DNA of 64,000 bases. Source: Heterostelium album PN500. Lineage: Eukaryota > Evosea > Eumycetozoa > Acytosteliales > Acytosteliaceae. The stretch spans positions 496,001-560,000 of the forward strand of contig NW_008805064.1 of assembly GCF_000004825.1 (NCBI RefSeq), given 5' to 3'. Every line of letters begins with the position of its first letter. Position 1 is the first letter of the stretch. The notes below the pieces were generated by a model. The model did no database searches. It was not told where the DNA came from and saw only the letters and a program-made list of their open reading frames with translations. Of the stretch, positions 49,727 through 60,957 are shown piece by piece. Both the position numbers and the translations under genes were made by a program.

Positions 49727-52700
49727 TTAATGTAATTCGGATGGTTTAACCAATGGCTTCTTTCCTTTTCTAAAGAAGAAATTGTTGGTAAAGACACGGT
49801 TGTGGAATCTAAGATTTCCATTGTAGACGTAGGAGATACCGAGTTTGATAAAGTCCATTGGGATGTACCAGAGCAAACACCAGATCCAGGCAACCAAACC
49901 GTAACCCCAACCGCAACCTTCAAAGTTGGTTCTGTCTCCGTCGTGTGGATATCCTCTGAATCCATAGACACCAATAAAGGTGGCGATGATTTGCGAACCG
50001 ACAAAGGCAATCGACATGAGTGCACCCGGACGTTCGAGGTAGGAGAATCCTTGGGAACGAGAGACAAAGATTGTGGCGAGACCAGAGATGGAGACTTGCA
50101 AGTAGATGAGACCACGTAACTCATTGTCGTTCAATGTACGCAAGTTGAAGGTGTCCTCGAACCATGTGGTGTCGTGGAGCAGCGCAAAGAAGACGATGGT
50201 CGATCCGACCAAGTAGAGACCGTAGCACAAAGCCATGATAAATACTTCCTTGAGATCCCATCTGTCTGGAGTGGAACGTGGACGTACTCTGTCCTTGGCG
50301 ATTGTCAACATGGTTCCGTCATTCAAAATGGCAATGATAACAGTGGCGATAGTTGGGAAATAGAAGTTCCAGGCGATGGTCAAGATACCGAAAGTGACAC
50401 AGATACGGACAGTTGCAGATACAGAGTAGATAACGTAGTTTCTCATACGTTGGAAGATCTTACGTGAGGTGATAATGGCGTCAATGATAACAGAGAGACC
50501 GGACGAAGTGAGGACAATGTCAGAGACGGAACGGGCGGCATCGGTGGCACCGGCGACGGCAATACCGATATTGGCTTTCTTGAGGGCTGGAGCATCGTTG
50601 ACACCGTCACCAGTCATACCGACGACGTGCTTACGCTTCTGGAGTGAGTGGACAACCTTGTATTTGTGTTCTGGCCACATCTCAGCGAAACCGTCGGCCA
50701 TTTCAATCAAGTCAGATCCCTTCATACCGAGATCGTTGTGCTTCAAGTAGGGAATGGTGAAAAGATTTCCACCCATACCGAGACGTCTGGCAGTTTCTTT
50801 GGCAATGGCAAGTTGGTCACCGGTAATCATCTTTACACGTACACCCATTTCCAAGGCACGCTTGATGGTGTCTTCAGTGTCGTGACGGGGTGGATCGAAC
50901 AATGGAATCAAACCTTGGAATACCCAATTCTTGAATTCCGGTGCGTCGTCGGCACGAGAAACACCGATAGCACGATAACCTCTCTCTGCGAGATTCTCAA
51001 TTTCCTGAGAGACCTCATCGTTGAGTTGGTCTTTGTTCGATGCTTGGTTCAACATGATTTGTGGGGCACCCTTGGCAGTCTTGAATTGCTTACCGTCTGG
51101 ACCTTGAACGAGACCCATAGCTTTCTTGTCCTCTGGATTGAATGGATAATGCTTGAGGATCTTGAAGTGGTCGTAGTCGAGGTTTGGATAGGTCTTGTGG
51201 GCGTATTCAGTGGTGGCAATATCGATGGCGTCACGATCGTCACCTTCGGAACATGCGAGATACGCTGAGAGAATAATATCCTCCGGGGAGGTTCCTGCGA
51301 AACAGAGTGGAGTGTCAACGGTGAGAACGTTCAATGTCAAAGTACCGGTCTTATCAGAGCAGAGAATGTCCATACCGGCCAACTCCTCAATAGCAGTGAG
51401 ACGCGAAACAATAGCTTGTTTCTTTGAGAGCTGAGTGGCACCGATAGCCATTGTCACGGAAAGTACTGTTGGCATAGCAATTGGGATACCACCGACCAAC
51501 AAAACGAGTGCGTTGTTCAAAGTAGTACATTTACCTTCACCGACACCGTTACACTTTTGGTCACGAGCAATGAATTGAACGAGCAACTCAACGACCACCC
51601 AAATGGCAATGAAGCTGATACAGAAGAGACCGATGTTACGAAGAACTATTTGAAGATGACCTTGACTCTCGGTGTTTTGCACCAAGTTGGCAGCACGACC
51701 AAAGAAAGTGTTGACACCAGTGGCTGTTACAATACAGGTGGCTTCACCTTGCTTCATCGAGGAACCAGAGTAGACTTCGTCACCGATCTTCTTGGTGACC
51801 GGGAGTGACTCACCAGTGAGCGAAGACTGATCGATCTTGACAGACTCACACTCGAGAACACGACAATCCGCTGGAACGACAGCACCGATCTTCAAGATGA
51901 TAACGTCACCGGGTACCAGCGACGTCGACGCCACCTGATCCCACTTTCCATCTCTCAGTACTCTAGTCTGAGAAACCAGTGAATTCTTCAATGCCTCCAC
52001 AGCATTACCTGCAGTGTGCTCCTCGTAATAACCAATAGTTGCATTCATAAGCAACAAACCTACAATCAAAATGAAATCTACCCAATCGAGCAAGGCAATC
52101 GACACAATAGCTGCCAACTCCATAGTCCAAGACAGTGGATTCCACATGAAATATAAAAACTCCAAAATTGGATATCTCTTAACATCTGGAATCTTATTTT
52201 CACCATATTGTGCAGTTCTATAATAATAAATAACAATTAGTAATTTGTAATGGATTGAATTTATAATTAAAAAAATATAAAGACTTACCTTTCTGAAACT
52301 TCAGCAGATGATAAACCATTTGGATTGGCTTTCAACTCCTCCATGATAGATTCCAATGGCTTTTGAGCCTCCTTCTTACGTTCGAGTGTCTTTCTGTAGT
52401 TCTCTTCCTTTTCTTTGGCGAGTTGGATTTGAGTTTCAGAGGGTGGCTCGAATAGTTGACGACGCAGTGGAGTACGCCACGACTTACGGTAGTCGTAGTT
52501 GGTGGTGGTAGTAGACTTTGGATCGACTTCCTGGGTGTTCTTTGAGAATCCACTGAATGTCTTGGTCGATGCGGCAACATCTTCCGAGATGAACGGCAGC
52601 TCCTGAAGCGAATTGCTACGAGGCATTTCAATCGAAACATCACCAGTACGTGGTGGTACATTTAAATTTTCATTTTGATCGATTGGCTGCATTTCAATTC

Positions 52701-52758
52701 CCACCGATTTATCGGGGGTAATATTATTATTATTGCTGTCAGATGGTGAATTTACCAT
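49727..52758 (-). CDS. patB: Plasma-membrane P-type H+-ATPase (P3A)
   Basis: Exons 52758-52289 and 52217-49727 join in frame to 986 residues. It pumps protons out across the plasma membrane using ATP. Motifs: TGES (SSLTGESLPVTKK), PIAMPTVL in TM4, the phosphorylation site CSDKTGTLT (~residue 445), KGAPQ, MITGDQLAIAKETARRLG and MTGDGVNDAPALKKANIGIA; about ten membrane helices. The N-terminal ~120 residues are a polar extension with an acidic patch, longer than in fungal Pma1. The last ~20 residues are basic (FFRKGKKPLVKPSELH). Dictyostelium has one such pump, patB, and the symbol rests on that. Codon use is strongly biased to C-ending codons, as in highly expressed genes. Confidence 0.94.
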
Positions 52759-55700
52759 TTTTGTATATTTTTGTTTTCAACTAATAACTTTTTTTAAAAA
52801 TAAAGTTTAAATTAAACAAAAACTAATATTATTATTATTATTATTATTTATATTATCGAGTAGTTTAGTACTATTGAATTAAATAATCTAAGCTCTCTTA
52901 TTAAATTGATGACTAAAATCAAATAACCTATTGAATTTAAATGAATTTGAATATTAATATATTTATTTTAAATTATTATTATTATTATTGATTAAATTAT
53001 GTTATTTTTAAAAGTCATTATTTATTTATTATTTTTTTACAATCCTAAACTATTTATATATATATTACAACATATGATTATAAAACGAAAAACAAATATT
53101 TTATTATATTGAAATTATAAACATCATATGTAAATAAAACTAACTAATAATTTCTTTTATAAAAATAAAAACAATATCGGAAATTTTAATTCAAACAAAT
53201 ATGTTTGTTTCAATTTTTGTCCTTGTTTCTTTTTATTTTTTAATCTATCTATTTAGTTCATTTCCAACACTCTGACTGCATTTCTTACAATGAGCACCAC
53301 AAAAAACGATAAAATAAATAAACACCATTATAAAACACTAAAACAACTTTGGTTTTTGATTCATTTCCCATGTCGGTGATAGTCTGACTTGATAGAATAA
53401 AAAAAAAAAACACACAATCACACACCACACAATAAAAAACAAAATAATTAAATTAGTCGTTTTATTAATACACATATCTAAACAATACATACATATATAA
53501 ATTATAATTGAAAATTATATATTTATTTATTATTATTATCTATTGATAAACATATATATTATATTATAGTAATATGAATATTTAAATTTTTAAGGGACTG
53601 ATGTTGATATTTATAAATAGAGATTGATTTTGATTCTTTTCTAAAGAAGTGGAGCAGAAACCAAACTTTATTTAAAATAAATAAAACGACCAGAGTATGA
53701 AAATAATAAAGTGACACTGAGTTGTGTGCTTGGTCGATTTTATTAAATATTTTTTTTTGTTTGTAGATCTACTTGTTGTTCTTATTTTACCAACAATTTG
53801 GATTGTAGGAATTGTTTGAAAACAAGGAAACAAGTAAAAAAGCACAAAAATCAAACAACAACAACAGCACAAGTGACAAACAAACAACCTAAAAAACAAG
53901 TATCAGCTGGACTGCCAAAAAAAAAAAACAAAAAGTGTGAATGCATTACCATTTATTATTATGATTATTATTACTTGCTGTTGAAGTGAAAGTCGTTTTT
54001 TTTTAAAAAGTTGCTTTTGTTTTATGATTTGGTTTATTAATGAGATGTGATATGAACATGTTGGGGTATGAAATAATAATTATTAATATTTAAATGCTGC
54101 TAAAATGTTGACAGTCGGGATCGCTTGTTGTGAAGGTGTATTTGATAGTCTCAAAGTCTGTAAAACACAAAATTGGAAATCATCAAAAAAAAAATATAGT
54201 GGTGTGAAAATGTCAATAGTGATGAGTTTTAGTTTTGGCAGAAAAAAACAAAAAAGTAATGGTAATCGTTGTCATCATTTATGTTTCCATACTATATGAC
54301 ACACATCATCACAAAAACAAAAACAATTAAAAACTAAAAAAAAAAAAAAGATTAAGATTTTGCAAAAATGAACATTTTATGATTTTTTTTTTATAATAAA
54401 TTAAAATATCATTCTTCTATTCATATATTCATTCTTTCATTAATAATGACCCATTAACAACAACTCTTGTTCTGATGATCATAACTTCATCCATCATGAT
54501 TGATTTCAATGATTGAAAGAATATGATGTAAGATTTCTTTTAATTTTAATTTTAGAAATGAAATCGTAAAGTATGAAACTATCACACTTTCATTATTATT
54601 ATTATTATTATTAAAAATAAAGTTATTATGATTTATGATTGTTTGTTTATTTGTTGATTGTTTGGTGTATTGCTTTTAAAAATTAATGCGTTTATACATA
54701 CAGTTTATGATAAATATGCTGCTTTAGCTGCTCGTTATACTTTTGTTCTGGTGGCTTTAATTCCATTCGATGCCGGCTAAATGTCGGAAAAGGGAATTGA
54801 AAACACAATGGTAGTTTAAGAAAATAAAATTAAACTTTGTTTATAAATATATATATGAAATAAATAAAAATAAAGTTCTATTTATAAATAAATATTATTA
54901 GAACCTAAAACAAAATATTATTACTGAATTGTAGTATTATTAGAAATATTTTATCTAATACTATTATTATTATTATATTTGTATTAAATAGAAGAATAAA
55001 AGAATGAACGGATGTTTTTGGTTACTAGTCCAATTATTTATAGTTTTTCAATCGTTTCTCAACCGGTTGATTTCTTTTCTACAATATTAGAAACAAGTAA
55101 GTTTCAATTCAGAGAGTGGAGTGGCTGTTGTTATTTTTGTTGCAGAGTCTGAAAGTCCAACTTTTACTTAAGTGTTTAAGACAATAGAGAGAGAATTGAA
55201 CGAAAGTGATAACTAGTGAAATGAATGTTTGGTTACTAATGTGGTGACACTCACTGATTCCTTAATAGGTAAGTAATTTTAGAGAAAACATCTTTGAAAT
55301 CAATAGCCTAAAACCACTTTAATATTGGCCATTGGTAAACAATTGTTACGAGATCTAAACTTATTTTGATGACATGTCCTTAAATGATCATAAGTGAAAC
55401 AGATGCATTCGTTGTTTTGTCACACAGCTAGATGACTATAATATGTTGGTGGTGGTGGGTTAAAAGATGCATTCTAGAAATTCTTTTTGTTTTTATAAAT
55501 AAATGCATTTTCACACCACCAACCACCCTCTCAAAGTTTGTTTTAAAAAAAAAAGTCGAAAATTTTGAAAAATCGATAAAATAACGTGCATTCATAGAAG
55601 ATTGGAATCACACATTCATTTTCAATAATGACACACATTAATATGATACTTACCCAGGGAAATCTTGCTAAAAACAATTTTTGTGAATTTATCATGTCCC

Positions 55701-55921
55701 GATTCCTTTTAATTCAAAAATATATGAATCACCAACAACAACAACAATGATTGTGTTTTCAGATCTGCTTCGAATAAATGATGAATTCATCATTCATTAT
55801 AAATAAATAAATGTTAACCACACTTCTCATCAAAAGCAATTTTATAAATATATAACCTCTACTTTACTTTATTAGCGTGTTTTTGTTGATACAGTATTTT
55901 GATTGAATCAGTGTCGATAGT
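52759..55921. other. 3.2 kb gene-free stretch
   Basis: A/T-rich, with (ATT)n at ~52827-52848 and TATATA runs. One small coding-like island at 54704-54780 is listed separately. Two other short frames (53798-53989 and 54105-54299) are Lys/Asn-rich and not convincing. Probably long promoter DNA of the H+-ATPase plus the 3' flank of the Sen2 gene. Confidence 0.6.
54704..54780 (+). other. Possible terminal exon or gene remnant
   Basis: After an acceptor-like CATACAG, a frame reads YDKYAALAARYTFVLVALIP, then FDAG and TAA, 25 codons in all. Composition is coding-like in an otherwise A/T desert and the reading is hydrophobic with an Ala-rich helix. No linked upstream exon with a convincing start was found, so it is either the last exon of a small gene, a relic, or chance. 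Confidence 0.22.
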
Positions 55922-57352
55922 TCATCTTGTTTTGGATGGTGTCCACCTCTTTGTTGCCCAACACTCTATCTCAAATGAATTACATTCCAATTGATCCAGA
56001 TTTACAGTAAATAGTTGTTGTTGTTGTTGTTGGTGCTGTTGGATTGTTGTTTGATCAACATCACAAGCGCCACCACGTATTACCTGTTTCGTGTAATGCA
56101 TTGAACCACCAGGATCATTTTTATTTCTTTCATTACTATTGTTGTTGTTGTTTCTCACTATATTGAAGATGATAGTACCCTTTGACAAAAAGTTAGTTAT
56201 CTTTCATTTTCATCAATCCTTTCTACCTGTTATATCAACAGATAATCAAATGATATACATATAAATACATAAATATTATATATAAGTAGTATATAACTTC
56301 TATATAGTTTATATAAGTTGTTAGTTAAGTTACCTTTGCAACAGATTCAGATACACGATTCATTCTACCCAGGTTTACCCAACTATCTGATATTGTATTG
56401 TTTGAGTTGTAACTGTTGTCTTCTCCATAACTACTACTACTACTAGAAGTGGTGTTGTTTCGTTCATATTCATTTAGATACTGGACAACCACTTGATATT
56501 GAGCATGCACCAACTCTGGTCTTAGTTTGTAAAGTACGAAATCGCAACCATACTTTAAACCTGACCTTGGTATCCAACCAGTCGATCTAAAATGATGATA
56601 TGCGATATAATTAGGTAGAAATCTATCGTCTTCTTCATTGAATAACTTCCAACATTCTTCTATTGTCATCTAATTTAATTTTAATAAATAAATAGAATTA
56701 ATAATAATAATAATAATAATAACAATAAATATAATAAAGTTATACATACAGACGTTAATATCTTTTTATTTTTATGATTACTACTATTTAAACTATCATT
56801 ATTATTGCTATTATTACTACTTTCAATGTTATTTTTATACTCGTTGACTTCTTCTGTTGTAGGTTCTCGTAGAATAGTTAAACAACCAAGACCGTATAAT
56901 AAATAAAATGCCTCATATAAACTTAATTGCATATCTTCTTGAATATCATCTTCCGTAATATCATTATCATTATTGTTATCGTTGATTCTTTGATATTTTA
57001 ATGGTTGTTGATTATCATTACTATTGTTTGTATCTCTTATAATATCTTTGTATCTTTTTAAATTTTTAACGTGAAATACACCACCTCTTGATGAGTCATC
57101 TTCATCTTCTTCATCTTCTTCTTCTGTTTCTTGATGAGATTGTTGAAGTTGTTGTTTGATTTGATGATAGATTGGGTTTGATCTTGAGAGTGTTCCTTTA
57201 CCAAAACAACCTCTATGATAAAGATCTAAACCTTCATCGAAACTCGGTATCTTTACACCGTAACCTATATATATACCATAGTAGTGTTTAATATCACCGG
57301 ATGTTGGTAACAAATTCAATTGACTATTATATGAATGATGTCTTTTCTTCAT
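55922..57352 (-). CDS. tsen2: tRNA-splicing endonuclease catalytic subunit Sen2
   Basis: Exons 57352-56750, 56669-56334 and 56179-55922 join in phase 0 to 398 residues. Sen2 cuts the 5' splice site of intron-containing pre-tRNAs. The catalytic domain is clear: YHHFRSTGWIPRSGLKYGCD with the catalytic Tyr, DFVLYKLRPELVHAQYQVVV with the catalytic His, and AKGTIIFNIV, whose Lys may complete the triad; the end (CWATKRWTPSKTR) fits the family's ..RWxPxRTR tail. The N-terminal half contains YGIYIGYGVKIPSFDEGLDL and the Sen2 block FGKGTLSRSNPI, then acidic and poly-Asn segments, and LYEAFYLLYGLGCLTI. An upstream GTG is in frame, but the first ATG is at 57352. Assignment secure. Confidence 0.92.
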
Positions 57353-57450
57353 TGTTATTATCACTACTATTAAAATAAAAACTAGTTTAGTTTTTTTACA
57401 TTCTTAAGTTGGTGCGATCAGCTATCATGATAAGAGACAATCAGTATAAT

Positions 57451-57484
<34 letters not shown>

Positions 57485-57640
57485 GAGAGAGTCTCTCTAA
57501 CTTTCAATTTTAAAGGTTTTATAAAAAAAGGAAAGGTTTATTCATACAAATATTTCATCTGTTTGTTTTAAAAAAAAGAAGATTGTGATTGGTTTGATTT
57601 TGTTTGTTTTGTTTAAAAAAGTAATATTATATTGAGTAAT

Positions 57641-58248
57641 TTAATATTTCTCACCAACACAGGCATCCTTCCAGAAAACAAAGTATTCGTTGGCATCATT
57701 ATCCTTCTTGTATGAGAGGGCGACCATACCTTCGGCGTCGAGGTTCTCACCTTGCCAGAAAGTGTATTTGTCAAACTCTCCGAGAACCTTCTTGGCGTAC
57801 TCTTGAGCTTCCTTCTTGAAGGTGTCAACACGGGTTGGGTTGTTGGAGGCCAAGTATGACTCGACTTCCTTCATGAAACCCTTCAAGTAGGTGAGGTAAC
57901 CCTTCTTGTCGAAGTTGGTGGCTTGGAGACGGTGAGCGTCGACCAAGTTGTTGACGGTGATGATACCAGCATCGGCAACACCTTCAGTCTCTTCACCCTC
58001 TTCGGTGGATTCGTTGGCACCAGTGTCAACCTTAACGTTCAAGTCCTTTGAGACTTGCTTGGTAGTGACTTCATAGACAACACCGAGATCGGCAATTGGG
58101 AAAGCATCTGAGAAGAGCTCGTCCTCTAAAAAGCAAAACAAGTAGAAATAACAATAAAGTTAGTAAATCTAATCTATTCCTTCTTTTTCAAAAAAATATT
58201 CTACTAAAACATACTGTAATAACCTAAGATATCTTTGTAAACTCTCAT
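57641..58248 (-). CDS. tpt1: Translationally controlled tumour protein (TCTP)
   Basis: Exons 58248-58215 (34 nt) and 58125-57641 join in frame to 172 residues, the normal TCTP length. Start: MRVYKDILGYYKDELFSDAF. Family blocks are present: IADLGVVYEVTTKQV, NLVDAHRLQATNFDKKGYLT, GEFDKYTFWQGENLDAEGMV, ALSYKKDNDANEYFVFWKD. TCTP is an abundant cytosolic protein tied to growth and translation. The short first exon and intron near the start codon are typical of dictyostelid housekeeping genes. Codons are strongly biased to AAG, TTC, ACC and similar, as expected for very high expression. A 20-bp palindrome lies about 170 bp upstream (58417-58436). Confidence 0.96.
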
Positions 58249-58416
58249 TTTTGTATATGGTGTTCAATCGAAACAGATACAAGATACCTAAGAAAAGTTT
58301 TTGAGCAGGGGTGTTGGTCGATGAGTGTGGAGAAACTGCCAAAATTAAAATTTTATTTATTTTTATTTTTATTTTTATTTTTAAACTGAACTTTCAATTT
58401 TGGTGATATCGGTGCT

Positions 58417-58436
58417 AATCTCGGTTAACCGAGATT
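58417..58436. repeat. 20-bp perfect palindrome upstream of TCTP
   Basis: AATCTCGGTTAACCGAGATT equals its own reverse complement. It lies between the TCTP start (58248, minus strand) and the 3' end of the Ubl-vWA gene. It could be a regulator site in the TCTP promoter or a 3'-end stem for the other gene. Confidence 0.75.
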
Positions 58437-58530
58437 TATTAATATCTCTTTGAATTAATTTAATATATTGAACACACTTTTTAATATAAAATAAATAAAA
58501 ATAAAAATATATTGTGTTGCTGTTGTTATA

Positions 58531-60094
58531 TTAATTTTTTATTGAATTAAAGAAACAATCTTTTTCTTTGTTGTAGGTAAAAGTTGGTTTGGTGGCAGTA
58601 TCTTCTGAATGTTTAAACCATTTTTCTAAACTTCTCATTTTGATTGGTAAACCTCTTTGTTTGATAGTGATATTGTTGCTGTTGCTTGTCGAGGTAGTGG
58701 TTGTTGTTGTTGTGCTGGCGTTAGTCGATTCAACAACTTTGAAATTCTCTTTTTTCAAATCCGATAGAATCTCTGTCATTTCAGCAGATACATTGTTGTT
58801 GCTATTGATTTCCTTTTCAAATTTGTTGAATTTCTCCTTGGATGCCTCACGATAACAGATTGCCAAAAACATCTCGGTGATCAAAGAGAATTTGTTGAAA
58901 TTAATACAGATTCCACCGGTTCTCTCTGCGATCTCCTCGTAGAATACACAATTTCCCAGTGCTTTGACACCATAGATCTTGACACCAAGATCGAAAAGAT
59001 CGTCACATTCCTCGAACCAGTTGATCTTCAAGTCGGTATGCGATGGTTCGTGTGGCTCGCAGTCTCCAATCATAACGAATGCCTTGGAGGTGTGTTTCGA
59101 CCACGAAAGTGACTTGGCTTTGCGGAGTGCCCACTCGTAGGCTTCCGGTGCATCGCCACCACTTGTCGATGGAACCTCCTTGATGAATTTCACCAGTTTA
59201 TCGACATCACGTGTCAAGTCAAGAGTGGTCAGAACCTTTTCCTTGTCACAGTAGTCACCAAGTCCCACAATACCGATTCTGATATTTGGAATATCTTTCA
59301 TGAGACGACTGACTGTTTGCTCTACTTGTTCTCTAACCTTTCCGATGATCGAAGACATCGAACCGGTGGTATCGAAACAGAATACAATTTCGACATCCGA
59401 TGATATCGATGTTTGAAGGAAACTCTGAATCAATAGATCATCGTCCAAAGTATTAACCTGCTCCTGGCTTTGAAGATTACCCAAAACTATTTCAATGATA
59501 TCCATATTTCCAAGATGAGCATGAAGCAATGCATTTCTTGCAAGAGCAACTCCACCTTTTTTAATATAGAAATCACTTTCATTTATCTCCAAAATTGAAT
59601 CTGACAGATTCTTTTTAATTAATCTAAATAATAAAGGTTGATTTATTAATCACAACTACTGCTATTAAGTTAAGAAATAGGTTTGCTACTAGTACTTACA
59701 CAATTAAATGTTGAATTGTTAAACCATCATTGTTTGGAATCGTTAGTTTACATTCATTGCCACCAAAGAGAACGATAAACTCAAGTTCCTTCAATAGATT
59801 CATTACTACTGTGCATTCTTCTTCCAATCCGCTTTTCTCCAATGTGTTGGATCCTTTTGGTAGAGGTTCACCTTTTAGTTAATAAATAGTAAAAAAAAAA
59901 AAAGTTAATAAATGATGATTGATAATGAGTTGCTTAGTGGATATTTAATACAAACCATAGTATGTTAATTCGAATTGATATGTTTTATATTCTGTTCTTT
60001 GAGCAACTTTATCATAGAGACTACTTAGTGAATCAGTGGTTAAGAGATTCTCTAAAGTGAAGGTAATGGTTTCAGTTTTAATAATTAGCATCAT
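58531..60094 (-). CDS. Ubiquitin-like x2 - vWA protein (paralogue of 40183-42510, no GTPase)
   Basis: Exons 60094-59956, 59871-59700 and 59623-58531 join in frame to 467 residues. Intron positions and phases (1 and 2) match those of the paralogue at 40183-42510. Residues 1-72 are ubiquitin-like (MMLIIKTETITFTLENLL .. YYGEPLPKGS); ~73-155 a second such fold ending MDIIEIVLGNL. The vWA domain (~185-400) keeps CFDTTGSMSS and GGDAPEAYEWALRKAK. The end matches the linker of the longer paralogue (IKQRGLPIKMRSLEKWF .. KPTFTYNKEKD) and then stops, so the GTPase and CaaX are absent. The vWA core is nearly identical in DNA to the paralogue while the Ubl part has diverged. Function unknown. Confidence 0.86.
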
Positions 60095-60489
60095 TTTTGA
60101 TTTTAAAAAATAAAGAGTTAAAGTATGAATAGATATTCGAAAGATTATAATGTAACTGATTAAGTAAATATATATATATTGTTTGAGTGTATTGTTTAAA
60201 ATTTAATTATATTCTTACCTTTATTGGGTATTTATACTTAAACTTGATCAACAGTGAAGTTTAGTGCTAAATTTCAATGTCCCATCTATTTCTCAATTTT
60301 ACATTACCTGTTACTGATATTTGTTATTAAATCTCATGAGTCAGAGTGATTATTACACACAGTCACACATCATTGTGGAATTGATGTGTTTTTTTAAAAT
60401 TTGTTTGGTCTTAATTTGGGCAAAAATTTTTTCTTTTAAAATTATTTATTTAATTTAATTTATATACATTCATTATTATTATTTTATTA
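60095..60489. other. Gene-free stretch
   Basis: Promoter side of the Ubl-vWA gene and 3' flank of the SAP-like gene. A/T-rich; nothing else recognised. Confidence 0.7.
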
Positions 60490-60957
60490 TTATGAAAGAC
60501 CACCAATACAAAATGGTTCTTTGGTTTGTTGTTGAAGTATTGGTGTTGGATGTCTTATTTGTTGGTGTCTAAATATATATTCTTCGATGTATCTTGCTCT
60601 ATTGTTGTTTAGTTCTTTAACAACTTGCTCTCTGTAGTGTTCATGAAGCTGTGAGATAATGTCGCTGCGAGAAGAAGATGCCGGTACTATAATATTGAGG
60701 GTGTCGGTGAGTAGCTTCAGACTCTGTAACTTCATTCCCCGCAGAAAATCAAGCAGATTGTCCTTCTTTACTTTCTCATAGTTTCTTTGGATTTTATCTA
60801 CTTGTTCTTCTACCGACTCTGCAAATCCACATTCACTCAACAACGAAGCAGTAACAGCCTTATCCGAGCCATCTGGTATAGTAATGTGTAGATTTTCAGC
60901 TATTTCCAATAACCAACTAATCTTTACTTTTAATAATTTCTTTCGAAGATTTGACAT
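60490..60957 (-). CDS. Small protein with two SAP/HeH-like helix pairs
   Basis: One exon, 155 residues, starting MSNLRKKLLKVKISWLLEIA. Two segments share a helix-extended-loop-helix look: WLLEIAENLHITIPDGSDK..VTASLL and FLRGMKLQSLKLLTDTLNII followed by VPASSSRSDIISQLHEHY. This resembles the SAP/LEM/HeH class of small DNA- or protein-binding modules, but the match is by eye and weak. Between them is a charged helix (VDKIQRNYEKVKKDNLL). The C-terminus is His/Gln-rich. Codon use is coding-like. No membrane or signal segment. It may be nuclear if the SAP reading is right. Confidence 0.7.
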   Translation of the reverse strand: MSNLRKKLLKVKISWLLEIAENLHITIPDGSDKAVTASLLSECGFAESVEEQVDKIQRNYEKVKKDNLLDFLRGMKLQSLKLLTDTLNIIVPASSSRSDIISQLHEHYREQVVKELNNNRARYIEEYIFRHQQIRHPTPILQQQTKEPFCIGGLS

